IMG/VR virus record: IMGVR_UViG_3300035180_002703
Span: 1 to 64,000 of that record
Length of the DNA: 64,000 nucleotides
Origin: a virus
Strand: one strand, 5' to 3'
Positions 15,332 through 24,128 of this stretch are shown piece by piece (positions within the stretch are counted from its first letter, which is position 1; the number at the start of each line of letters is the position of its first letter). Below the pieces are notes generated by a model. That model made no database searches. It saw only the letters and a program-made list of their open reading frames with translations, and was not told where the DNA came from. The translations under genes were made by a program, and so were the position numbers.

Positions 15332-16501
15332 ATGGATGCTGTCAGACCAATAGAATACTGGCCCAATGCGGTGCATGCGAGGCTGTCGGCTCGATGCCAA
15401 CTGAACTGCTCATTTTGCGAACGTGTGAATTGGAAAACTGGTGACTTGCCTGCAGAGCCGGACATGCCGGGAACGGTATGGAAAGCCATCGCCGAGAAGT
15501 ACATGCCATACGTTGATGGCATAGAACTGGTAGGGCTGGGAGAGCCGACGCTGAGTGCTATTTTCCAGATGGCGTGCCTCGACGTTGTTGGCGCTGGCAA
15601 AAAGCTTTACTTCGCGACCAACGGGATGACGCTTGGGCGGAAGTGGTTGCACGAAGTGGTCGGCGAGACGCCCACAGTGTCTGTTTCGATCGATGCGTGG
15701 GATGCCGAATCCTACAAAATGATCCGCGGGGAGCCAAGCTGGGATGCTGAGAAGCAGTGGAAGAAGCTGTTGGATGGCATACGCGCGTTTAGGGCCGCCA
15801 AACCGAAAGCCCGAATGCACTCGCAGTACACCGGGCAGGTAGCGAACATCGACGGGTTGCCAAGCTTCATCAAGTTGGCAGCAAGCCTGGGGATACAGGA
15901 TGTCACTCTTCGCCCCGTTCATGGGCACGCTGTAGCCAGAGAGAATGTGTCGCTTCGATACGAGCGTGATCGGACGGAGAGAGCTATAGATGCGGCGCGT
16001 GCCGAGGCTGAGAAAGCGGGAATCATGTTCATTGCCGAGCGCCCCGCATACTCGAAGCTATCTATGAAGTCCGGGAAGCGTGTTGGCGGGGTCGTCCGTT
16101 ACTTAGACTTCGTCCCGTTGAATATGGCCACCTGCCCTGTTAGCGAGGTGACATCAAGTGGTAGTACGACGACAACGACGACGACAACGACGACAACGAC
16201 GCCAAAAATAGGGCCGCCGGGAGTAGGGTTTGCTGAAGGGGCTGTGGAGCCTGTCGTTATTCGATCCAAGCGCAAGCTTCGCGACGTTGAGCCTGAGGTA
16301 GTCAAGATCAATCAGCCGGTGATCGTAGCAGCTAACGGCGAATGCTGGTCGTGTTTCGGTCGCCACGTAGTGGGCAATGTGCTGGATGACGACTGGCTAA
16401 CATTGGTTCGCAGGCCGAGATATCAGGAATTCCTTCGGAACAGAGCGACCGGACAGGTATTACAGGATACATGGTGCAGGAACTGCCCGAGGGTGATGTA
16501 G
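15332..16501 (+). CDS. Radical SAM enzyme with SPASM-like C-terminus and poly-Thr insertion
   Basis: The product is 389 aa; the ATG at 15332 follows GGAGG. The [4Fe-4S] motif CX3CX2C is at residues 22, 26 and 29, followed by a GLGEPT motif. The C-terminal part has CPVSEV, then a Ser/Thr linker with 12 consecutive Thr, then GECWSCFG...VGNV...CRNC, the pattern of an auxiliary-cluster (SPASM) domain. The linker sits between the first and later Cys groups, an odd place for an insertion. It lies among glycosyltransferases, so sugar or peptide modification is plausible. The substrate is unknown. Confidence 0.85.
   Translation: MDAVRPIEYWPNAVHARLSARCQLNCSFCERVNWKTGDLPAEPDMPGTVWKAIAEKYMPYVDGIELVGLGEPTLSAIFQMACLDVVGAGKKLYFATNGMTLGRKWLHEVVGETPTVSVSIDAWDAESYKMIRGEPSWDAEKQWKKLLDGIRAFRAAKPKARMHSQYTGQVANIDGLPSFIKLAASLGIQDVTLRPVHGHAVARENVSLRYERDRTERAIDAARAEAEKAGIMFIAERPAYSKLSMKSGKRVGGVVRYLDFVPLNMATCPVSEVTSSGSTTTTTTTTTTTTPKIGPPGVGFAEGAVEPVVIRSKRKLRDVEPEVVKINQPVIVAANGECWSCFGRHVVGNVLDDDWLTLVRRPRYQEFLRNRATGQVLQDTWCRNCPRVM
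16166..16201 (+). repeat. ACG/ACA trinucleotide repeat (12 Thr codons)
   Basis: Twelve consecutive Thr codons (ACG or ACA) encode the linker inside the radical SAM protein's C-terminal domain. Slippage in units of three would keep the frame. Confidence 0.85.
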
Positions 16502-17328
16502 CTCCCGACCTACGGTGGTATATCACCCCATGTGGAATAGGCGATTATTTGTGCGTGTTCATGGCCGTTGGCGCATACTTGCGCAAATGGCCAAACGCTA
16601 TAGCTCATATCGCGTATTGGCCGTGTCCTGCCGCGGAGTGTATCCTCGGGTGGGATCGCGTCGCGTACACCGCCATCACGCGTCAGCCGGATGGGTACTG
16701 GGATATTCTGCAGCAGTCTTCCCGCCATTTGGATATGCCCTGGTGGGTGTGTGGTTTCAACACCAGGAAAGAATGGTTTGACCGTTTGGGGCTGGATTGG
16801 GAACACAAGCGAATGTACTATCGAATAACTCCCGACGAAGAGCGGTTCGCATCTGGTGTCTGGGGGCCGCGGCGTCCAAGGGTATCTTTGCAGTGGCACG
16901 GCGGCGCAGCTCACAAGACGTACTCGCATATGCGGGAGGTGTATGACTGGTTTGAGAAGAGGGGCGCGAACGTCGTCGGCCTGGATCAGCGAGGAGTGTC
17001 TGATGGATATGGGCGAGCATTGCGAGGAGATTACCCTGTACGCGAAATGCTGTCAATACCAGCTACCGCCGATATGCACATTGGGATGTGTTCTGGCCCT
17101 TCGTATGCTGCTATTGGATCAAACGTTCCCACAGTCATGCTGCTACCATATGACGACCCAGACGAAATTTTCGAGCCCCTGGAGTCTCCCCCAGTATGGT
17201 CACACTTGAAGTTTTCCGACATTGAGGGGATACCGCTTTCAGACATTCTGCGGTCGTGTGAGGAGATGTGGGATCACGTAGTCGAGAACATGTGCGGGCG
17301 GGGAGCAGGCGAATGGCGATATTGGTAG
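16471..17328 (+). CDS. GT9-like glycosyltransferase (copy 2)
   Basis: The product is 285 aa and is a full-length paralog of 1445-2305. Shared blocks are CGIGDY, YLRKWP, GWDRV, RPRVSLQWHG, GLDQRG, SGPSYAAIG and LLPYDDPDEIF. It overlaps the radical SAM gene by 31 bp and the HAD gene by 16 bp, so it is part of one translation unit. The duplicate lies about 15 kb away in the neck region. Donor and acceptor are unknown. Confidence 0.78.
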   Translation: MVQELPEGDVAPDLRWYITPCGIGDYLCVFMAVGAYLRKWPNAIAHIAYWPCPAAECILGWDRVAYTAITRQPDGYWDILQQSSRHLDMPWWVCGFNTRKEWFDRLGLDWEHKRMYYRITPDEERFASGVWGPRRPRVSLQWHGGAAHKTYSHMREVYDWFEKRGANVVGLDQRGVSDGYGRALRGDYPVREMLSIPATADMHIGMCSGPSYAAIGSNVPTVMLLPYDDPDEIFEPLESPPVWSHLKFSDIEGIPLSDILRSCEEMWDHVVENMCGRGAGEWRYW

Positions 17329-17630
17329 ACATTGACGGAACGCTTGCTGAATATCACGGGTGGACAAGCTATACGCCGGTTGGCAATCCGGTCCCCAAAA
17401 TGGTAGAGCGTGTCAAGAAGTGGATCGCCCAGGGGAAAGACGTCAGGATATTCACAGCGAGAGCATGCGACCCAAGCGAAGTGCCCGAAGTGGAGGATTG
17501 GTGCGCTAAGCACCTAGGTGTCGTCTTGCCTGTCACAAACGTAAAAGAATGGGACGCGGAAGAGATTTGGGATGACCGCGCGGTTGGGGTTCGCCTGAAC
17601 AGCGGAGAGCGGGCTGATGGGCTGGAATGA
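17313..17630 (+). CDS. Small HAD-family phosphatase
   Basis: The product is 105 aa. DIDGTLAEY at residues 5-13 gives the nucleophile and acid/base Asp pair, IFTARAC is the second motif, and WDDRAVGV is the terminal acidic motif. It is close to the minimal size for HAD phosphatases. The start at 17313 follows GGGGAG and overlaps the GT9 gene. In this cluster it could dephosphorylate a sugar phosphate; nucleic-acid end repair is an alternative. Confidence 0.75.
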   Translation: MAILVDIDGTLAEYHGWTSYTPVGNPVPKMVERVKKWIAQGKDVRIFTARACDPSEVPEVEDWCAKHLGVVLPVTNVKEWDAEEIWDDRAVGVRLNSGERADGLE

Positions 17631-17640
17631 GGGGTGAGTA

Positions 17641-19872
17641 ATGACGCCTGACCTGACCATTGTAATACCGACGCTAAACAATGTGCGATATACTGCGCAA
17701 TGTATGGCATCGCTTGCTCATGCGGCAGAAGGCGTCACCTATGAGGTGGTGGTCGTAGATAACGGGAGCGATGACGAAACCCTCTCTTTCGTTGGATCGC
17801 ACACTCCGGGGCAGTTGCGCGGTGGTGCGCAGGGACCATACCCGCCGAAAGCCGTCCGGTTGGTCAAGAACGATGTGCGCCGCGCGCTGGCTCGGTCGTG
17901 GAACATGGGGTTCGACGCTGCCGCCGGACGCCATGTGATCATTTCCAACAACGACGTTATCTATGCTCCCGGGTCCCTACGCGAAATGGTCTATGCTGCG
18001 GAGAGCAGTGACCAGGTCGGGATTGTTCTGCCGCTGTCTCCGCTAGACATTACCACGGCAAAACCGCGGCTTCTCGATCCGTCCAGTGGGCCGGAGGCGA
18101 TGGCGGAAAACATCGAGGAAGTTGCCAGGTGGGACGCCGCGCGATCCAAGATTCCGAATGACGTTATGCCGGTCCGCCATCCATACATCATGCAAGGCGG
18201 GTATGTGTTCCTGCTGAAACGCGATTGCTGGAACGTCGTTGGGAGGTTTGATGAAGAGTATGACCTGACCGGAGAGGATTACGACTACTTCTCCAGGACG
18301 TTGCGTTGGCGTAAGATCGTGCAGGCAAGGCGGGCATATGTAGAACATTTCGAGCGACAAACTCGCATGTGGCTCGGCGATGAAGAACACGAGCATGTCA
18401 TGCGCAATCGTTTTCGCCTTGCCGAGAAGCGAGACGGCCAGATTGAGATGTTCAGCGTTGTGATTCCAAACTATAATCGGATAGAAGCGCTGATTGCCGC
18501 ATTGGACTCGCTTGAACATCAGACGTTCCCGCATTGGAAGGCGTATGTGATCGATGACGGGTCGCCGGACTGGGACCGTATTCAGAAAGGCGTGGCCGAC
18601 CGATTTGGATGGGACGCTGGCCGGGTATGGTTCCTGCACCGACCGAAGAACTTGGGGCCGTCTGCTGCCAGAAACTACGGGCTTCGTTTGACGCGCGGAA
18701 AGTACGTGGCGTTTCTGGATTCCGACGACGTATGGAAGCCCAATCACCTTCAGCGGCATTGGGACGTCCATGAGGTTGGCAAGTATGCGGCGGTTTACTC
18801 CAACCCAGAGTTTGCATGGAGATGGTATGACGCTGATCAGCGCAAGTTTCTTTACCGACCAGACAAGCACCCGACCATCACCTACTGGGGGCCGTTTGAC
18901 AAGGAGAGGCTGAAGGCGTTCAACTACATCCAAACGTCCTCATTGTCGGTGTGGGGGCCTCTGGCGCGTGCGCTGGAGTTCCCGGAGGGAATGCACGTCG
19001 AGGAGGACTGGGAGTACTGCAAGCGCATTGCGGAACACGGTGACATCTATCACCTAGACGAAATAACGTGCCGCTATCATATCAGCCGCAACCCGGAGCA
19101 GGAGCACCTGATTAGCCGAGTGGTATCCTTTGAGACGACAGAAGCGTCGTGGGAAACGCGTCGGCTTGTGGTGATTCCCCACCAGCTGAGCGAGTCGGCC
19201 AAGCTGTCGGTTGTTATCCCGACGAAAGATCGGGCTGGGCTGCTTGGCAGGGCCATAGAATCCTGCATTATCTATCCAGATACGCCGGTGTGTGTTGTCG
19301 ATGATGGATCGGAGGACGCGGAATCTGTCCGTAAGGTAGTAAACGAGGCGCTACTGGGCTGTTTGTTGCGATCCCAGGAGAGCAAAGGCCCTTCATGGGC
19401 AAGAAACCGCGGCGTAGAGTACATGCCGTCCGAGTGGATACAGTTTCTCGATGACGACGACATTTTGACTGCGGATTGGGGGTCTAGGCTGGCCGTGCAC
19501 CTGACGGACGACTGGGATGTTATATTGGCACAAGCATTAGTACCAGATATGATGGGAGGATTCAGGGCTACTGATGATGTGTTCACGTCTCAGGTTGCCG
19601 TGCGCCGGAGCGCGTTCCTGAACGTCGGCGGATTCAAGGAAGATTTGTGGTGGGCTGAGGAGCGCGACCTTGTGGATCGCATGAAGACCTGGGGTGCGCG
19701 CATCAAATACATCAAGACGCCGCTTGTAATACGACCTGCGATTGGCGGTTCCGGTAAGCCTGAAACCGCGCAGAAGAATGAGCCGTGCAATGACTGTGGG
19801 CCTGTGGTCTTCAGGCCGTCCGCGGCACGGGATAAGCCACAGTCGAAGCGGCCTGCGCGCCCTGGATTCTGA
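17641..19872 (+). CDS. Triple-domain GT2 glycosyltransferase
   Basis: The product is 743 aa with three GT-A units in tandem. Unit 1 starts LTIVIPTLNN with VVVDNGSDD; unit 2 near residue 270 starts FSVVIPNYNR with YVIDDGSPD and AFLDSDDVW; unit 3 near 520 starts LSVVIPTKDR with CVVDDGSED and QFLDDDD. Each shows the nucleotide-binding Asp and, in units 2 and 3, a DxD-like metal motif. Such multi-GT2 proteins build short glycan chains. It is the last gene of the glycosylation cluster before tail genes resume. Confidence 0.88.
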   Translation: MTPDLTIVIPTLNNVRYTAQCMASLAHAAEGVTYEVVVVDNGSDDETLSFVGSHTPGQLRGGAQGPYPPKAVRLVKNDVRRALARSWNMGFDAAAGRHVIISNNDVIYAPGSLREMVYAAESSDQVGIVLPLSPLDITTAKPRLLDPSSGPEAMAENIEEVARWDAARSKIPNDVMPVRHPYIMQGGYVFLLKRDCWNVVGRFDEEYDLTGEDYDYFSRTLRWRKIVQARRAYVEHFERQTRMWLGDEEHEHVMRNRFRLAEKRDGQIEMFSVVIPNYNRIEALIAALDSLEHQTFPHWKAYVIDDGSPDWDRIQKGVADRFGWDAGRVWFLHRPKNLGPSAARNYGLRLTRGKYVAFLDSDDVWKPNHLQRHWDVHEVGKYAAVYSNPEFAWRWYDADQRKFLYRPDKHPTITYWGPFDKERLKAFNYIQTSSLSVWGPLARALEFPEGMHVEEDWEYCKRIAEHGDIYHLDEITCRYHISRNPEQEHLISRVVSFETTEASWETRRLVVIPHQLSESAKLSVVIPTKDRAGLLGRAIESCIIYPDTPVCVVDDGSEDAESVRKVVNEALLGCLLRSQESKGPSWARNRGVEYMPSEWIQFLDDDDILTADWGSRLAVHLTDDWDVILAQALVPDMMGGFRATDDVFTSQVAVRRSAFLNVGGFKEDLWWAEERDLVDRMKTWGARIKYIKTPLVIRPAIGGSGKPETAQKNEPCNDCGPVVFRPSAARDKPQSKRPARPGF

Positions 19873-19886
19873 ACGAGAGGCGATAA

Positions 19887-22376
19887 ATGCCCGAGGTTAT
19901 CGGTGTATCAAGAGTAATCCTACAGCCGTTGCATCAGATGTGGACGATGCAGCGCAAGCCTCCAGCCGCCTTCACGGACTTTCTGGGGCAGTATGGCGCG
20001 CTTGGGTTCCCGCAAGTAGACGCGAATGGAATGACGGGCACCCAAACGCAGCATATGGAGATGAACCCAGTAGCCGGATGTGTCCATGCCCGTCGGATAT
20101 TCGTGCCACACAACAACACCATTGCATCCGGCGGAGACCCCTATGTAGTGCATTGCCCAAGGACAGGGCTCCCAAGTATTCCTTGGAGTGTGGTTTATAC
20201 GCGTGATGATGATACGTTTGATGAAGTTGTCCAAAGCGAATTGCATCCGCCGGGCTTCTGCGAGTGCGGCGTTATCCTCCATTGCGATGGGTATCTCCTC
20301 CCGGATGCACCCGCCGATGTAATTGCGAGCGCATATTTGCATGCCAGAGCGACTCTGTCCTCTCCATGCCAAGGGTTCACCGCATTACTGCTGCCGATTT
20401 TTCCGCAAATGACTGACACGGAAGAGGATAACCACCTCGACGTGTCGTGTGCGCTGCGATGGCGGTTGTATGGCGCGTTTTTTGACGAAGGCCCCTACAG
20501 GTGGTATTCGCTATCATTTCGCCCCGCCGGCGATGTGCGATTGGGATACAACGACTATGTCGACTCCGACGGAGAGCCCGTGGCGGATACGTGGGTATGG
20601 ATGGATAGCCCCGCAGTTGGGTCTAATTTGGGCACTCTATTTGCTGGGCAACCCAACCTAAGCTCCGAGTCGTTCATGGCGTGGGCGGGAGACGAAGCGG
20701 GTACTTATCCGTCACATTACGAACGCTCGTATGAATCAGACAATCAGATAGAAGTCCTGCTGATGGGCGGGAACATGCTCGTCACCATAGGCTCTGGGCA
20801 TACCCCGTGGGTCGTGCCGCTGATAGGGACCGACCGGTACGGCAATCACCTCTGGGGGGTGGACTCGTTCGCTGTTGTGTCGTGGGGATGTTTCCATCAC
20901 TTCTGGTCTGTTCACCCTACGAAATTCTACACAGATGCCACGATGGTGTCTAACGAGCAGAACCTTGGGTTCGTGCCCGACTATGCCCAGAATGAAACAT
21001 ATGTAATTCATTGCGGCCCAGACTTTGGCGCTGGGCGAACGGTGGGGTCAACCGGGTGGATACCCGCCGGCTCACCGGTCAGCGCCCAAAGAGAGTATTT
21101 GAATGGCACCAACCTGGTATATCGGTTGAACATCAGCAATGAATCGACAGGGACATGGAACGATAATGACTACGCCGATTACACGGCAGCTGTACGCGGC
21201 GTTTCGGCGTTCATGCCAGGCATTACCTATCGCAGCGGGGGCGGAGCGGTTGCTGTTGCGCCGGAAGTCATCACGGTTAGTCACTCATTCAACCTGTCTG
21301 ACCTTTCGATTACATCGCAGGCGCAGATCACCGTCAACAACTTTACCGGAGTATGGACAAATGATTGGCAATCTGGGTTCCTCGACAATCGCGGCCATGT
21401 GGGGATTACGATTGACTTGGGAGTTATGGGTGGCGGGGTATTTCGGCAGTTTACTGGGATCGGCAATACCCGATACGATGAAGAATGGGGGGCTGGAGGG
21501 GAGAACCACATCCGGATTACCTGCCGAGATGGATGGCTGCCGCTAAACACCCCGAGATGGAACCTGCCGTGGATGGATGGGTGGAATGTTCTCTACGCGT
21601 TGGGGTGGCTGGCAGAACACGGAGGGGTATCTCCAGATAGGATCGCGTGGAGGTCGGCAATCCCGCAGTACCCCTTTGACGAAAACGCGGACGGATCGCC
21701 GAGCTACTTCTTGCCGATCGGCCCTGCCGGCACGCCTCTGACGCGGCACACTGGGGGACAGATGTTGAGTGCCGTAATGAAGAAGATCGCGAACACGATT
21801 GGCTGTTTGCTCTTCTTTGACGTGTGGGGAGTGCTTAGGCTGCAGAAGTTTTCCATCCCAAGCGGGTCGTGGGCAACAAAGACTTTCACCCACACTGCCA
21901 ACTCTAATTTGTCTGAGATATTCGCCGGGGCGTCGTTCTCTTCGGACCTGTCGGAGGTTCGGAACGCAGTAACATGTATCGGCGTGAACGCGATGGGGCC
22001 GTTGTGGAACCCGGTCGTTGCGCACTTCACTGACGAAGGAAGCGTATGGAACGATTCGTCGCCAAACTTCCTGGGATATTACAACCCGCTGGTTTGGGCT
22101 GACAACATCTTCTCCGACATCGACTTCGCATCAGAGGCTGCGTATGAGCTCTTGTCCTTCCTGCGGCTTCCTGCGAAGACAGTCCAGTTTACATCATGGT
22201 TCCCGCCGGACCGGCCCATCTATCCTCTAGATTTGGTAAGAATAGTCAACCCAAGAAGCGGCGCGGGATCGTCCTGGTATAACAACCGTGGCTTCCTTGT
22301 TTTGGCTACCCAGATGATGTTGAAGAAGGGCGCACCACCATCGATCACCATAGCCGGTCGGTGGATGCCTAACTAG
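19887..22376 (+). CDS. Large tail-tip/hub-like structural protein
   Basis: The product is 829 aa and rich in Trp, Tyr, Gly and Asn, with beta-strand character and no transmembrane segment. The C-terminal ~250 residues contain a helical stretch (MLSAVMKKIANTIGCLLFF) and then a WGVLRLQKF strand, an order seen in tail hub/baseplate proteins. It lies downstream of the tape measure gene after the accessory island and before the lysis-like genes. The hub role is inferred from size and order. Confidence 0.6.
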   Translation: MPEVIGVSRVILQPLHQMWTMQRKPPAAFTDFLGQYGALGFPQVDANGMTGTQTQHMEMNPVAGCVHARRIFVPHNNTIASGGDPYVVHCPRTGLPSIPWSVVYTRDDDTFDEVVQSELHPPGFCECGVILHCDGYLLPDAPADVIASAYLHARATLSSPCQGFTALLLPIFPQMTDTEEDNHLDVSCALRWRLYGAFFDEGPYRWYSLSFRPAGDVRLGYNDYVDSDGEPVADTWVWMDSPAVGSNLGTLFAGQPNLSSESFMAWAGDEAGTYPSHYERSYESDNQIEVLLMGGNMLVTIGSGHTPWVVPLIGTDRYGNHLWGVDSFAVVSWGCFHHFWSVHPTKFYTDATMVSNEQNLGFVPDYAQNETYVIHCGPDFGAGRTVGSTGWIPAGSPVSAQREYLNGTNLVYRLNISNESTGTWNDNDYADYTAAVRGVSAFMPGITYRSGGGAVAVAPEVITVSHSFNLSDLSITSQAQITVNNFTGVWTNDWQSGFLDNRGHVGITIDLGVMGGGVFRQFTGIGNTRYDEEWGAGGENHIRITCRDGWLPLNTPRWNLPWMDGWNVLYALGWLAEHGGVSPDRIAWRSAIPQYPFDENADGSPSYFLPIGPAGTPLTRHTGGQMLSAVMKKIANTIGCLLFFDVWGVLRLQKFSIPSGSWATKTFTHTANSNLSEIFAGASFSSDLSEVRNAVTCIGVNAMGPLWNPVVAHFTDEGSVWNDSSPNFLGYYNPLVWADNIFSDIDFASEAAYELLSFLRLPAKTVQFTSWFPPDRPIYPLDLVRIVNPRSGAGSSWYNNRGFLVLATQMMLKKGAPPSITIAGRWMPN

Positions 22377-22450
22377 GGTGTACATGCTGATCATCCTGTT
22401 GGGTTTTATATGTGGGGAGGCGCAATTCATGTAGAGGTGGGCATTGAACT

Positions 22451-22789
22451 ATGGCAGAGGCTGCAGCTGGGATCACGCCGGAAGAGCGCAAGGTTGCGCG
22501 ATACATTGCGACTCACTGGAAAACATTGGTACCAGCATTGGCGGTGATTATTGGCTGGGCAATCCAGTATCAGGTGGGCAACGCCCAGAACGATATTGAG
22601 CATGGCGTTATGAAATCTCAATTGCAGGTGAATGCTGCCGACAATAGGAAAGTGAAAGACGATCTTCTATCGGTGCGCGTACAAACAGAGCAGGAGCTAG
22701 GCGAAGTCAAGGCCGATGTGCGAGAGGTGAAAGCGGATATCCGCGAGGTTCGAGATACTGTTAGATGGATTCGTGGCCGCCTAAGGTAG
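22451..22789 (+). CDS. Membrane-anchored coiled-coil protein
   Basis: The product is 112 aa. One hydrophobic segment (LVPALAVIIGWAIQYQV, about 26-42) is followed by a charged heptad-rich coiled coil (about 60-112; VKADVREVKADIREV). The architecture suits a holin accessory, an anti-holin or an inner-membrane spanin-like protein. It stands at the start of the putative lysis group. The family is not recognised. Confidence 0.6.
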   Translation: MAEAAAGITPEERKVARYIATHWKTLVPALAVIIGWAIQYQVGNAQNDIEHGVMKSQLQVNAADNRKVKDDLLSVRVQTEQELGEVKADVREVKADIREVRDTVRWIRGRLR

Positions 22790-22807
22790 GGCGGAAGGAG
22801 CACTGAA

Positions 22808-23176
22808 ATGAGCATTTGGGGTGGGATCGTACGGATGTTTACTCTGCCAAAGAATCGCAACTCGCTGTCGGATATCCTCGGGCATGACGCTGCGGATGCG
22901 ATTACGGCTACCGTCAACAGCCTGGTCCAGGAGGCTGCGGCAAGCGCGCTGAAGTCGCTTGCTGGCAACATTGAACACGGATCGGACAAGATCGGGGTAG
23001 AAGTCACTCATGCAGTAACGGGAGCCCTCAAGGGGGTTTCGCCGGTACTGGCTGATACAGTCAACGCCGCAGTTGGCGAGGCTATTGGCAATGCGAAGGC
23101 TGTTGCGTTGGATGACGTAGAGAAGCTGACGGCAAAGGTTGTCGATCAGGTCTCTGGCGCGCTGAAGCTAAAGTAG
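22808..23176 (+). CDS. Hypothetical amphipathic helical protein
   Basis: The product is 122 aa and almost wholly Ala/Val-rich amphipathic helix with no clear transmembrane segment. Repeating pattern xxVxxAVxxAL occurs in its second half. A GGAAGG-type ribosome site precedes the ATG. It lies between the membrane-anchored coiled-coil gene and the RlpA-like gene. The function is unknown. Confidence 0.6.
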   Translation: MSIWGGIVRMFTLPKNRNSLSDILGHDAADAITATVNSLVQEAAASALKSLAGNIEHGSDKIGVEVTHAVTGALKGVSPVLADTVNAAVGEAIGNAKAVALDDVEKLTAKVVDQVSGALKLK

Positions 23177-23181
23177 CTGCC

Positions 23182-23643
23182 ATGCAAATGCTTGTTGGGG
23201 ACGGGTCGTACCTAGCTGTCGGGCTACGCGTTCTGGTTGACGGAGATGACCTGCTGGTCAAGAACGTACGGGCGACGTGGTTCGGCGGGAGTAACGACCC
23301 GGATGATTCTGGCCTTACGGCGTCTGGCGTCTCGACGCGCGGACGCCCAAATCTTATGGGGTGCTCCCTGCCTATGGACCTGGGCCCGGGCGCGAAACAG
23401 AACCCATGCCACGGATCGCCAATCCCGCGAATCCCCTGGTTCACTCGTGTGCGGGTGTATTCTTACGTCAATCAGAGGGTGTTGACCGTCCCGCTTATTG
23501 ACATTGGGCCTTCTCGGCCACCGATCGCGCACGCACCGATCGACCTGACCCAAGCAGCATATCGAGCACTCGCCGGGTCGCTGGAGAAAGATTTGAGCGT
23601 AGACTTCCGCATCATTGGCGGTGCCAGATATCTACACGGATAA
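23182..23643 (+). CDS. RlpA-like double-psi beta-barrel protein, candidate lytic enzyme
   Basis: The product is 153 aa. It matches the RlpA/DPBB pattern: ATWFGG near residue 35, a DSGLTASG loop, NLMGCSLP, WFTRVRVY, LIDIGPS with the Asp used by RlpA-type lytic transglycosylases, then PIDLTQAAYRAL and the final VDFRIIGG strand. It has no signal peptide. Flanking small membrane proteins suggest a lysis cassette, so peptidoglycan cleavage is the first guess; a tail-associated enzyme is an alternative. Confidence 0.65.
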   Translation: MQMLVGDGSYLAVGLRVLVDGDDLLVKNVRATWFGGSNDPDDSGLTASGVSTRGRPNLMGCSLPMDLGPGAKQNPCHGSPIPRIPWFTRVRVYSYVNQRVLTVPLIDIGPSRPPIAHAPIDLTQAAYRALAGSLEKDLSVDFRIIGGARYLHG

Positions 23644-23648
23644 CAGAC

Positions 23649-23816
23649 ATGCTCAAATTTGCTATTCTCACACTGTGCTATGGTATTCTGGCGGCGGCGG
23701 CTACATGGACCGTTACGCCGTCGTGGCGTGCCGCGCTCTGGGGTGGTGTCGTGGGGGCCGCCGCGTACGTCAAGGGCAAGCTCGAAGAGCAGCCGGGTCA
23801 AGACAAGGAGGGCTAA
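23649..23816 (+). CDS. Small two-helix membrane protein, candidate holin
   Basis: The product is 55 aa, with ATG at 23649 and TAA at 23814-23816. Two hydrophobic helices (LKFAILTLCYGILAAAATW and WRAALWGGVVGAAAY) are followed by a charged tail (KGKLEEQPGQDKEG). This is the form of a class II holin. It lies 5 bp after the RlpA-like gene and abuts the next start codon. Confidence 0.6.
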   Translation: MLKFAILTLCYGILAAAATWTVTPSWRAALWGGVVGAAAYVKGKLEEQPGQDKEG

Positions 23817-24122
23817 ATGGCCGCGACGGATAGACAGATGCAGGACTACTGCGACCAGAGGATTCGCGTGCGAGCCGAACAGGTTCGCGCGCTTCTGGCC
23901 GCGATGCAGGACGACAAGGCCGCGATTGACGACGTCTACGCCCGCGCGAACGATCCTAACTCTCCGTGGGCAGACGCGCGTACGGACGGCCCGCCGCATC
24001 TGCTGGTGAGCAGTGACATATTGGCCTACAACACGTTCATCATGGACATGATCGCGGCGATCCAGAACGACGCGCAGTGGCCTGTGCTATCCAAGGCGTG
24101 CGTGAGGCCGGTCGGGAGCTAA
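23817..24122 (+). CDS. Hypothetical helical protein
   Basis: The product is 101 aa and starts immediately after the upstream stop (TAAATG). Two helices with QVRALLAAMQDDKAAIDDVY and a C-terminal helix are predicted. It sits directly before the tailspike gene and may be a small structural or chaperone protein. The family is not recognised. Confidence 0.6.
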   Translation: MAATDRQMQDYCDQRIRVRAEQVRALLAAMQDDKAAIDDVYARANDPNSPWADARTDGPPHLLVSSDILAYNTFIMDMIAAIQNDAQWPVLSKACVRPVGS

Positions 24123-24128
24123 TCGGCG

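Noticed and set aside
22384-22434. 16-codon hydrophobic peptide in the gap before 22451
   Set aside because: No ribosome site at suitable spacing and too short to support.
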